Shown piece by piece: positions 43,618 to 50,867 of a stretch of DNA of 64,000 bases (positions are counted from its first letter, which is position 1; the number at the start of each line of letters is the position of its first letter). A model generated the notes under the pieces. It did not search any database and had not been told where the DNA came from. It was given only the letters and a program-made list of their open reading frames with translations. Source of the DNA: an uncultured Bacteroidales bacterium (GTDB taxonomy: Bacteria > Bacteroidota > Bacteroidia > Bacteroidales > Muribaculaceae); assembly GCA_902800715.1 (NCBI GenBank), contig CADCFN010000002.1, forward strand, positions 186,001-250,000, given 5' to 3'. The position numbers and the translations under genes were made by a program.

Positions 43618-44445
43618 ATGAAGATAGGAGAATATAATAACCTGCGCATCAACCGCATGGTGGATTTTGGCGCATATCTCATTGATGAGGACACCCATGA
43701 GGTGTTATTGCCAAAGCGTTATCTCACGCCCGAGATGAAAGTAGGTGATGACATCAAGGTCTTTGTCTATAACGACAGCGAGAACCGTCCTGTTGCGACT
43801 ACCGAGGCCCCTCATGCCGTGGTCGGTGACTTCGCTCTGATGCGCGTCAAGGCCGTGAACAAGGTGGGCGCTTTCCTGGACTGGGGACTGGCTGCCAAGG
43901 ACCTATTGGTGCCATTCAGCGAGCAACGGGTTGATATGCAGGCTGGTCGCAGCTATATCGTGCGTGTTTATCTAGACCCAGCCAGTCAGCGCATCGTCGC
44001 CAGCGCCAAGCTTGCCAAGTTCCTTAACCAGAGCGAGCCTGAATACTACCACCGCGAGAAGGTGGAAGTTCTCGTGGTGCAGCGTAGCGACCTGGGATAC
44101 CGTGTCATCATCAACAATGCCCATTGGGGACAGATTTACCAGAACGAGACCTATCAGGACGTCAATATCGGTGACCGTTTCACGGCTTTTGTCAAGCAGG
44201 TGCGTCCCGATGGCAAAATTGATGTCACCCTTGCCAAAATCGAGAAAATGCGTGTCGATGACCTCGCTGACCGCATCCTCGACTACCTTGGCGCCCACAA
44301 TGGCGAGATGGCGTTCACCGACAAGAGCGATCCCGAGGATATCAACAAAACCTTTAATTGCAGCAAGAAAGACTTCAAGAAAGCCCTCGGCCTTCTTTAC
44401 AAGCAACAGAAAGTCACCCTCGGCGACACCGTCAAACTGGTATAA
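43618..44445 (+). CDS. S1-type RNA-binding protein (CvfB-like)
   Basis: The 275-residue protein begins MKIGEYNNLRINRMVDFGAY and has successive S1-like OB folds: HEVLLPKRYLTPEMKVGDDI and GAFLDWGLAAKDLLVPFSEQ, then a C-terminal winged helix-like part ending in LLYKQQKVTLGDTVKLV. This matches CvfB-type proteins, which bind RNA and affect virulence gene expression in Firmicutes. The role in Bacteroidales is not known. It stands alone, followed by a perfect terminator. Confidence 0.9.
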   Translation: MKIGEYNNLRINRMVDFGAYLIDEDTHEVLLPKRYLTPEMKVGDDIKVFVYNDSENRPVATTEAPHAVVGDFALMRVKAVNKVGAFLDWGLAAKDLLVPFSEQRVDMQAGRSYIVRVYLDPASQRIVASAKLAKFLNQSEPEYYHREKVEVLVVQRSDLGYRVIINNAHWGQIYQNETYQDVNIGDRFTAFVKQVRPDGKIDVTLAKIEKMRVDDLADRILDYLGAHNGEMAFTDKSDPEDINKTFNCSKKDFKKALGLLYKQQKVTLGDTVKLV

Positions 44446-44465
44446 CCCGTCATTCAAAATCATAA

Positions 44466-44509
44466 TAAACCGCCCTCTGCTTTTAATATCATGAGCAGAG
44501 GGCGGTTTA
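44466..44509. terminator. Bidirectional terminator after the cvfB-like gene
   Basis: Fifteen-base perfect arms (44466-44480 and 44495-44509) enclose a 14-base loop, in the gap of a convergent pair (genes ending at 44445 and 44540). Confidence 0.8.
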
Positions 44510-44539
44510 AACATGCAGTTTTAGTCTAACTGTTTGTAA

Positions 44540-45433
44540 TTAGAGAGCAAGACGCAAGCCACTAGATTCATGTGCATAATCTTGCGGGCCTCCGCCTCGC
44601 ATACTCAAGCAGTAATTTCTGGTATCTATGTCGCCCCAGTAGCCACCACGAACCACACGACTATCGCCTGAAGTAGCTCCGATTGGGTCTATTTGAGCCT
44701 CGCTACTGTAGGGGCCATATATGTCTTGACAATATTCATACACGTTTCCGCACATGTCATAGACGCCCAACTCATTCGGAGCCAAGGTAGCAACGACATG
44801 CGTCGGAACCTCATCATTAGAATTATATATGCACCACGCTACATCTTCCAAAGTATCGCTGCCTGCATATTTATAACCAAGGCTTTTGTTCCCGCCACGG
44901 GCAGCAAATTCCCATTCGGCTTCAGTTGGCAGGCGGAATTGTTTGCCTGTCAATTCATTTAATTTGGCAATGAACTCTTGGCAGTCATCCCATGAAACAG
45001 TTTCTACAGGACGCCTCAAATCGAACCTGTAAGTACTAGGGTTACTACCCATGACTGCCACCCACAAAGCTTGGGTTACCTCAGTCTCAGCAATATAATA
45101 TGAAGACAGGGTCACTTGGTGTGCAGGCTTTTCAACATCATATGCTTCAGGGTCATCATCTGCGGCACCCATCATGAATGTGCCCCCCTCGACAGCAACC
45201 ATTTTAAAGGACACGCCGTTGACCGTAATTGTCTCATCTTGCAGTTCAGGGTTAACGGGATCATCGTTCCATGTTCCATACAATAGATAATCTATTAAAC
45301 TAGATACATCTGCTACGCTCACGTTACCATCGTGGTTTACATCACCACGTTGATACTCGACATCGGCAGTGAACGATAACAAGCACACTGCTGTCAAACA
45401 CATTAAAAATGATAAAAGGATTCTTCTTTTCAT
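44540..45433 (-). CDS. Exported formylglycine-generating-enzyme-like protein with dockerin-like repeat
   Basis: The 297-residue protein has a signal peptide (about 1-23), a dockerin-like EF-hand repeat (GDVNHDGNVSVADVSSLIDY, about 30-49) and an FGE-sulfatase (SUMF1-like) domain from about residue 70. That domain contains GGTFMMGA, FRLPTEAEWEFAARGG and YDMCGNVYEYCQD. The catalytic cysteines of true formylglycine-generating enzymes are not clearly present, so it may be a C-type-lectin-like binding protein. The minus-strand box TACATTTG (45480-45487) is its -7 element. It is a member of the secreted cluster 44540-50754. Confidence 0.85.
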   Translation of the reverse strand: MKRRILLSFLMCLTAVCLLSFTADVEYQRGDVNHDGNVSVADVSSLIDYLLYGTWNDDPVNPELQDETITVNGVSFKMVAVEGGTFMMGAADDDPEAYDVEKPAHQVTLSSYYIAETEVTQALWVAVMGSNPSTYRFDLRRPVETVSWDDCQEFIAKLNELTGKQFRLPTEAEWEFAARGGNKSLGYKYAGSDTLEDVAWCIYNSNDEVPTHVVATLAPNELGVYDMCGNVYEYCQDIYGPYSSEAQIDPIGATSGDSRVVRGGYWGDIDTRNYCLSMRGGGPQDYAHESSGLRLAL

Positions 45434-45526
45434 AATTGATAATATTTATAAGTAAATGTTTCAGGTTATTTCAATTTTGCAAATGTACAAAAAAAACATC
45501 AATAAAGGAAATTATGTATTGTTACT

Positions 45527-46954
45527 TCAGTTTGTGAAACTGAATTCAAACGCATCACGCACAGTACCATGATGGGTGTGTGTGGCGCCGATGCGCAACA
45601 ATGTCACTTGACGACTCGTGAAATTTATAACAACCTTATTGATTCGGTAATCCGGGTCATTCTCGTCGGCTTTCAAATAACCGTTTTTTTCATATCGGCT
45701 TGCATCTTCATATTCTATCAGCAGGTCATCGTCCTTGCTTGACGGTACAGTCCAGTCGGCAGCAGCAATATGCAACATCATCTGTTGGTCAAAGCCTGTT
45801 GCATGCCCGTAATTGTCTACAAGCGGCAGCTCGTGAACGATATCGCAATGTCGGTGTCCGCCGATGTAGAAAAGGAAATGGCAGGGAGTATTGCCATGGA
45901 AATCAGCATTGACCGTAATCGTTGTGGTATCCATGTCCAGATTGATGTGTTGCCAGCATTCAGATTGACTGTTCAAGTAGTTACGCATTATATTCGGCAA
46001 GAGATTGCGGCATTCTTCTGCCCCACGGTAATTAAACTTGGAAAAATCTGCGCTGCACCACAAGTTATCATCTGCCATAGCGACTGCTTCCATGGTATTC
46101 ACCCCACCACTGGTATCATTGTATGCCGGTTCATGCAAGGCAATAATCAGATAATCATCGGCAGACAACTCTTTCAAGCGTGCAATCAACCAGTCAATCT
46201 GAGCTTGTGAGTAAATAGGCTGATAGTTCCAGTCACCTATAGGCTTTCCGACATTGGTCGTTTCATACTGATCCAGTGCAATGATTCTCAACTTGCGTGT
46301 TGACGTCAAACTATAGTCCTTGTACCAATATGATGCCATGCCGCTATCGTCACCCCAATTCACATCACTGTTAGCCATCCAGCCCTTGATTGCAGCTGTC
46401 GCACCAGATTGTGTTTGCCCAACAGTTTTATTGTCGTAAACATCATGGTTGCCCGCCAGCATGAGGAAACGGTTCCCATACTTGGATTTAATCTCATTAA
46501 AAGCTGTTGCTGTCGCGGTTGTAGTGATTGCGGTCCGGCCTTCGATGGCGTGCCTTGTCCAGTCCCCAGTAAACAACAAAGCATCGATGCTATTATCTTC
46601 AAGTTCCCTTATCGCTTGATTGAGCCCCTCGGCATATCCATGTGAGTCGCTCAGATGCAGCAGAGTGAACGACACCTGTTCAGGCTCAAGAGGCTGAACG
46701 GGAACATCATGGAGTACATAATCTATCAAGATAGTTAAGTCTACAATATCTATGATTCTGTCCTTGGAAACATCGGCAGACACAATGAACTCATGTGATG
46801 AGTCTTTGAACAATAGGTAATCAACTAGGGCTGTAATGTCAGGAATGCCTACTTTCCCATCACCATTCAAATCGCCCATGATTGTGTGTGCACCGGCATC
46901 TAAGGGTGAAATGGCCAAAACCATTAAAAAGCAATATTTCAGAAATCTCGTCAT
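45527..46954 (-). CDS. Secreted calcineurin-like metallophosphoesterase with dockerin-like repeats
   Basis: The 475-residue protein starts at the ATG at 46952-46954; the longer frame passes upstream through the -7 box at 47016-47023. It has a signal peptide (about 1-21), two dockerin-like EF-hand motifs (GDLNGDGKVGIPDITALVDY and SADVSKDRIIDIVDLTILID, about 27-80) and a metallophosphoesterase domain. Metal ligands are HLSDSHG (Asp 103, His 105), FTGDW (Asp 131), AGNHD (168-172) and later GGHRH. Such enzymes hydrolyse phosphomono- or diesters outside the cell. It diverges from the fucosidase gene. Confidence 0.88.
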   Translation of the reverse strand: MTRFLKYCFLMVLAISPLDAGAHTIMGDLNGDGKVGIPDITALVDYLLFKDSSHEFIVSADVSKDRIIDIVDLTILIDYVLHDVPVQPLEPEQVSFTLLHLSDSHGYAEGLNQAIRELEDNSIDALLFTGDWTRHAIEGRTAITTTATATAFNEIKSKYGNRFLMLAGNHDVYDNKTVGQTQSGATAAIKGWMANSDVNWGDDSGMASYWYKDYSLTSTRKLRIIALDQYETTNVGKPIGDWNYQPIYSQAQIDWLIARLKELSADDYLIIALHEPAYNDTSGGVNTMEAVAMADDNLWCSADFSKFNYRGAEECRNLLPNIMRNYLNSQSECWQHINLDMDTTTITVNADFHGNTPCHFLFYIGGHRHCDIVHELPLVDNYGHATGFDQQMMLHIAAADWTVPSSKDDDLLIEYEDASRYEKNGYLKADENDPDYRINKVVINFTSRQVTLLRIGATHTHHGTVRDAFEFSFTN

Positions 46955-47015
46955 AGTATAGAAAAACGGTGATGAGCGCCTTTGCAGCACATGGTTCAAG
47001 GTACGGGAATTGTTG

Positions 47016-47074
47016 CAAAAATACAAAAAAAAGACAAATGTCCTGCTTATTGTCAGAAAAACTGCGTAAATTTG
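47016..47074. promoter_or_regulatory. Divergent -7 boxes of the phosphoesterase and fucosidase genes
   Basis: Minus-strand TATTTTTG (47016-47023) and plus-strand TAAATTTG (47067-47074) both fit TAnnTTTG and lie 32-62 bases before their start codons. No clear TTTG -33 elements are at the proper spacing. Confidence 0.5.
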
Positions 47075-47105
47075 CAAAAACAACATAATCAATACAATCA
47101 TCAAA

Positions 47106-48560
47106 ATGAAACGATTAATAATCACAATGGGAATGACCCTGCTGCTCAATACGGGCATCGTTAAGGCCGATAACAGTTTGGCTCCAGAACCTTGTTATCC
47201 TGTGCCAACGGCGCAGCAGGTGGCATGGCAACAGTTGGAAACGTATGCGTTTATCCACTTCGGACCTAATACTTTTACTGACAAGGAATGGGGATACGGG
47301 GACACACCTGCCGAAGCCTTCAACCCTACCCGACTCGATTGCGAACAGTGGGTGCAGACCCTTGCAAAGGCGGGAATGAATGGCGTGATTCTCACCTGCA
47401 AGCACCACGACGGTTTCTGCCTGTGGCCCTCACGATATACCGACTATAGTGTGGCCAGCTCTCCCTTTAAGCGTGACGTAGTGCGGGAACTGTCTAATGC
47501 CTGCAAGAAGTACGGAATTCGCTTCGGTGTGTATCTATCGCCATGGGACAGGCATCAAGCCAGCTACGGCACTGCAGAGTATGTGACCTATTACTATAAC
47601 CAGCTGGAAGAACTGATGACGCAGTATGGCGACATCTTTGAAGTGTGGTTTGACGGCGCAAACGGTGGTGACGGATGGTATGGCGGTGCCAGTGAGAAAC
47701 GTGAGATTGACCGCAGTACCTATTACAACTACCCCAAGGCTTGGGGCATTGTCAACCGTCTGCAGCCTGGTGCCGTCATCTTCTCGGATGGAGGTCCCGG
47801 ATGCCGTTGGGTGGGCAACGAAAAAGGGTTTGCCAATCCCACGAATTGGGCTTTTTTACGCATCAATGAGGTGTATCCTGGCTATCCGCAATACGAGGAG
47901 CTGCAATCTGGTCATGCCGATGGTGACGCGTGGTGCGCCAGCGAATGTGACACTTCAATTCGCCCGGGATGGTTCTACCACGAGAATGAAGATAACCTGG
48001 TGAAAAGTGTTGACCAGCTGATGGACCTGTACTATCGCAGCGTGGGCCACAATAGCACATTCCTGCTGAACTTCCCCGTTAATCGCGAGGGCCTTATCCA
48101 CCCCATTGACTCGGCAACTGCCGTTCAATGGCATGAACGGATTACCCGTGAATTAGGCACAAACCTGTTGGCGGGCGCCAAATTCACTGCCAGTGATACG
48201 CGCAATAAATCTTTTAGCGCCAGCAAGATTGGTGACAATAATTGGGAAACTTACTGGGCATCCAAGGACGGTGTCCTTACTGCCGATATTGTAATCAAGA
48301 CCAAAAAGGACGTCACCCTCAATCGGATTATGCTACAAGAGTATATCCCCCTTGGCCAGCGCGTTAAGTCGTTTGTCATCGAATATAAGACTTGCTGTGG
48401 TAAATGGGTACCTGTTCTCGTCGATGAGGAAACGACAACCATCGGTTATAAGCGTATCGTGCGTTTCCACGAGAAAACGGCCAAAGAGTGGCGTATCCGC
48501 ATCCTCGACAGTCGCGCCTGCCCCTGCATCAACAACATCGAGGGCTATTATGCGAGTTAG
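47106..48560 (+). CDS. Alpha-L-fucosidase (GH29) with C-terminal F5/8-type module
   Basis: The 484-residue protein has a signal peptide (about 1-21) and a GH29 catalytic domain. Markers are FIHFGPNTFTDKEWGYG, LTCKHHDGFCLWPS, YLSPWDRH and FEVWFDGANGG with the probable nucleophile Asp 183. The C-terminal ~135 residues (GDNNWETYWASKDG and on) look like a discoidin-type (F5/8) sugar-binding module. The architecture fits alpha-1,3/4-fucosidases of subfamily B, active on Lewis-type host glycans. The stop codon TAG sits inside a low-complexity repeat (48556-48590). Confidence 0.92.
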   Translation: MKRLIITMGMTLLLNTGIVKADNSLAPEPCYPVPTAQQVAWQQLETYAFIHFGPNTFTDKEWGYGDTPAEAFNPTRLDCEQWVQTLAKAGMNGVILTCKHHDGFCLWPSRYTDYSVASSPFKRDVVRELSNACKKYGIRFGVYLSPWDRHQASYGTAEYVTYYYNQLEELMTQYGDIFEVWFDGANGGDGWYGGASEKREIDRSTYYNYPKAWGIVNRLQPGAVIFSDGGPGCRWVGNEKGFANPTNWAFLRINEVYPGYPQYEELQSGHADGDAWCASECDTSIRPGWFYHENEDNLVKSVDQLMDLYYRSVGHNSTFLLNFPVNREGLIHPIDSATAVQWHERITRELGTNLLAGAKFTASDTRNKSFSASKIGDNNWETYWASKDGVLTADIVIKTKKDVTLNRIMLQEYIPLGQRVKSFVIEYKTCCGKWVPVLVDEETTTIGYKRIVRFHEKTAKEWRIRILDSRACPCINNIEGYYAS

Positions 48561-48590
48561 AAGTTAGAAGTGAGGAGTTAGGAGTTAGCT
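48556..48590. repeat. Low-complexity repeat after the fucosidase gene
   Basis: About 35 bases of degenerate units such as GTTAGAA and GAGTTAG. The fucosidase stop codon forms part of the first unit. Confidence 0.6.
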
Positions 48591-48615
48591 CTTTTGAGAA
48601 TCAATAAGGGATGAT

Positions 48616-49452
48616 ATGAAACAAGCAAGTGAGATGGCAATAAGGATTGCCGATGAAATCAAGAAAAGGAGTGAGCGTGACCACTACCGTCTGATTCTCA
48701 ACGAGGAACGCGTGCCCGAAGCGCTTGGGAGCAAAATCGGCGGCAAACCCTATTGGCCCGTCGGCAAAGATTATCCTGTCGATGAACAGGGCAAGCCCAT
48801 GCTCATGCTCATGCAAATTAATTGTGCACAAGCGGGGCTGCAAGCGCCTCTGCCCGAATATGGGATGCTGCAGTGGTTCATCAGCCTCAACCCTGAACTG
48901 ATGTATGGCTGCCGCGGCAACTATGTTGATGATGGCAAGGGATTCAAGATTGTTTATCATGAGACCATCGGTGAAAATGCCGATCCCGCTGCTGTACCCA
49001 CGCATGACAATGTCGATGACATGCTCACACCCGTCAAACGCGAAGTTGCCATCGACGTGGTGTGTGAAACTACAACCACGAGCGTGAGTGACGGCCATTT
49101 CAACCGCATGTTCTTTGACATTGTCGAGGAAATCTCCGGTGTGAAGCACGGCGACAAGATGTGGTATGAATACCTGGGCAATGACGATTGCTTGTTTTTT
49201 GAGAAGAGCCTGGGGATGAAACGCCCCAGCCACCAGATGCTGGGCTATCCCGTCTATAGCCAAGAAGAAGCGCGCCGTGACATTCAACGCCACGACACGC
49301 TCTTGTTCCAATTGGATTCTCAGTATTCCCTCGCCAGCAATCAAGCACTAGTCATGTGGGGAGACATGGGCAGCGGTTTCGTCTTCATCAATAGTGATGA
49401 CCTCGCCGCGCGCGACTTTTCCCTCACTTACTACTGCTGGGACTGCGGGTAA
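48616..49452 (+). CDS. DUF1963 family protein
   Basis: The 278-residue cytoplasmic protein has the DUF1963 (YwqG-like) pattern: GSKIGGKPYWPVGKDYP near residues 39-55, MLMLMQINCAQAGL, LPEYGMLQWFIS and the C-terminal LLFQLDSQ and WGDMGSGFVFINSDDLAARDFS. The biochemical role is unknown; members of this family often act in contact-dependent or immunity-type contexts, which is not shown here. It lacks a signal peptide and ends 9 bases before the convergent C10 peptidase gene. Confidence 0.88.
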   Translation: MKQASEMAIRIADEIKKRSERDHYRLILNEERVPEALGSKIGGKPYWPVGKDYPVDEQGKPMLMLMQINCAQAGLQAPLPEYGMLQWFISLNPELMYGCRGNYVDDGKGFKIVYHETIGENADPAAVPTHDNVDDMLTPVKREVAIDVVCETTTTSVSDGHFNRMFFDIVEEISGVKHGDKMWYEYLGNDDCLFFEKSLGMKRPSHQMLGYPVYSQEEARRDIQRHDTLLFQLDSQYSLASNQALVMWGDMGSGFVFINSDDLAARDFSLTYYCWDCG

Positions 49453-49461
49453 TAACAATCA

Positions 49462-50754
49462 TTATTCATCAGACAGCAGCTTGTCGATAAGTGCTGTCAG
49501 GTCATCGATGTTGACGAGTCCATCTTCATTGACATCGGCAGCATCGTTTCCATTGTCGCCACTCAAGAGCAAGTCAACAAGGGCAGTCAGGTCGTCGATA
49601 TTGACCTCACCGTCACCATTGACGTCACCCGTAAGGTGGGCGCGGTTGGGATAGAGCCCGACGTACATTGCCTGCCAGTCGTCATAGGTGTACTGCAGCA
49701 CGTTGAGCAGTGCAATATCAAAATAGCCGTTTTCGATGCCATACCAGCCCCAATTCACATGAACCAGGCCATTCTCGTCATATCCGTCGATGATGAAATT
49801 GTGGCCCGCAAGGATGCCAGCTTCAAGGTTAATGTCCTTGGCTGAATAAAGAATCGGGTTACCTGATGACAAAATGCTGTAAACCATTTCCATCCATGTG
49901 GGTCCATCATAACGTGAACGCGGAATGTAGTGGGCTGTGTCATTGTAGTTGAAGTGCTTGATGAATGCGTTAAGTATTCGCTCATCGTTTGTGCCACCAC
50001 CAAAACTATTCCAGGTCGTCTGAGCCGCAACACCACAATGATAACACAACTGGGCAACCGCCTTGCCCTGTTGCTCTGTGTATTCGCCCTCATAATCGTC
50101 AATCATGTTGTCCCAATCGTAGGTGGCAGATTCAAAATCCACATGCAGCGTGACATTGCCCTGGTCGTATTTCACTTCGACCGATTCTTCGCCAACACCA
50201 TGCTTGGGAAACTTGTAGAAATTCATATACTGAGCCATTGCCAGTGGACCACATCCCACAGAGAAATGCCCGGATTCGGGTGTGTAAGTCCCATACAAGC
50301 TTTGGTCAGACACATAGCTATCAAACGGGCACATGAACTTGAATGGCTCACGTTGTCCCCACGCGGTAGTCAAGAGTGGCTGCACCGAGGTCGGAAAACG
50401 GTTAGGGTCAGGCTTGGTGGTCTCGCGCAAGGGGACTGACCGAATCATCACCTTTCTAGTGGCATTCAACCACCAGTTGAAGCCAGGATTGTTCTGTGAG
50501 AGATCCAAGTCACCGGATTGGGAATAAGCCAGAACAGTTGGCGTTACCCCGTTGTTGGAGATAATGGCAAATCCCCCACCCGCCTGGCGATAGACAGCCA
50601 TGCCCGGATAATAAGCCACCTGCTCAATGGGGCGGCTGGATTTGAGAACACGCTTTGCCGTTGCCAGCATCTGCACATCGGAACTGTTGACGGCACAAAG
50701 CGACATCGAAAACGATGCGACAATGAACAAAAATAAAAATCTGAATCGTGTCAT
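49462..50754 (-). CDS. Secreted C10 family (streptopain-like) cysteine peptidase with C-terminal dockerin-like repeats
   Basis: The 430-residue preproenzyme starts at the ATG at 50752-50754; the longer frame adds 28 unsupported residues. After a signal peptide (about 1-20) comes a propeptide (about 25-125) of the Spi/SpeB type. The catalytic domain has SVGCGPLAMAQYMNFY with Cys 168 and LAGHNFIIDGYDENGLVHVN with His 318. The C-terminus has two dockerin-like repeats: GDVNGDGEVNIDDLTALVD (about 376-394) and ADVNEDGLVNIDDLTALIDK (about 406-425). No type IX sorting domain is seen. It is expected to cleave proteins outside the cell. Confidence 0.93.
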   Translation of the reverse strand: MTRFRFLFLFIVASFSMSLCAVNSSDVQMLATAKRVLKSSRPIEQVAYYPGMAVYRQAGGGFAIISNNGVTPTVLAYSQSGDLDLSQNNPGFNWWLNATRKVMIRSVPLRETTKPDPNRFPTSVQPLLTTAWGQREPFKFMCPFDSYVSDQSLYGTYTPESGHFSVGCGPLAMAQYMNFYKFPKHGVGEESVEVKYDQGNVTLHVDFESATYDWDNMIDDYEGEYTEQQGKAVAQLCYHCGVAAQTTWNSFGGGTNDERILNAFIKHFNYNDTAHYIPRSRYDGPTWMEMVYSILSSGNPILYSAKDINLEAGILAGHNFIIDGYDENGLVHVNWGWYGIENGYFDIALLNVLQYTYDDWQAMYVGLYPNRAHLTGDVNGDGEVNIDDLTALVDLLLSGDNGNDAADVNEDGLVNIDDLTALIDKLLSDE

Positions 50755-50867
50755 AATGGTAGTTAAAATGTTGAATTTGGTTAATATAAAGACAAGGTGC
50801 ACCCTATCATCGCTTAGATAGGGCACACCACATGACAACGTATTTTGCCTAACTTAATATCGTCTGA

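Noticed and set aside
48616..49452. DUF1963 gene beside a peptidase gene as a toxin-immunity pair
   Set aside because: The two genes are convergent on opposite strands, the peptidase is a normal secreted C10 enzyme, and nothing shows that they act together.
49462..50754. Type IX secretion C-terminal domain on the C10 peptidase
   Set aside because: The C-terminus is two dockerin-like EF-hand repeats, without the beta-sandwich and final basic strand of type IX sorting domains.
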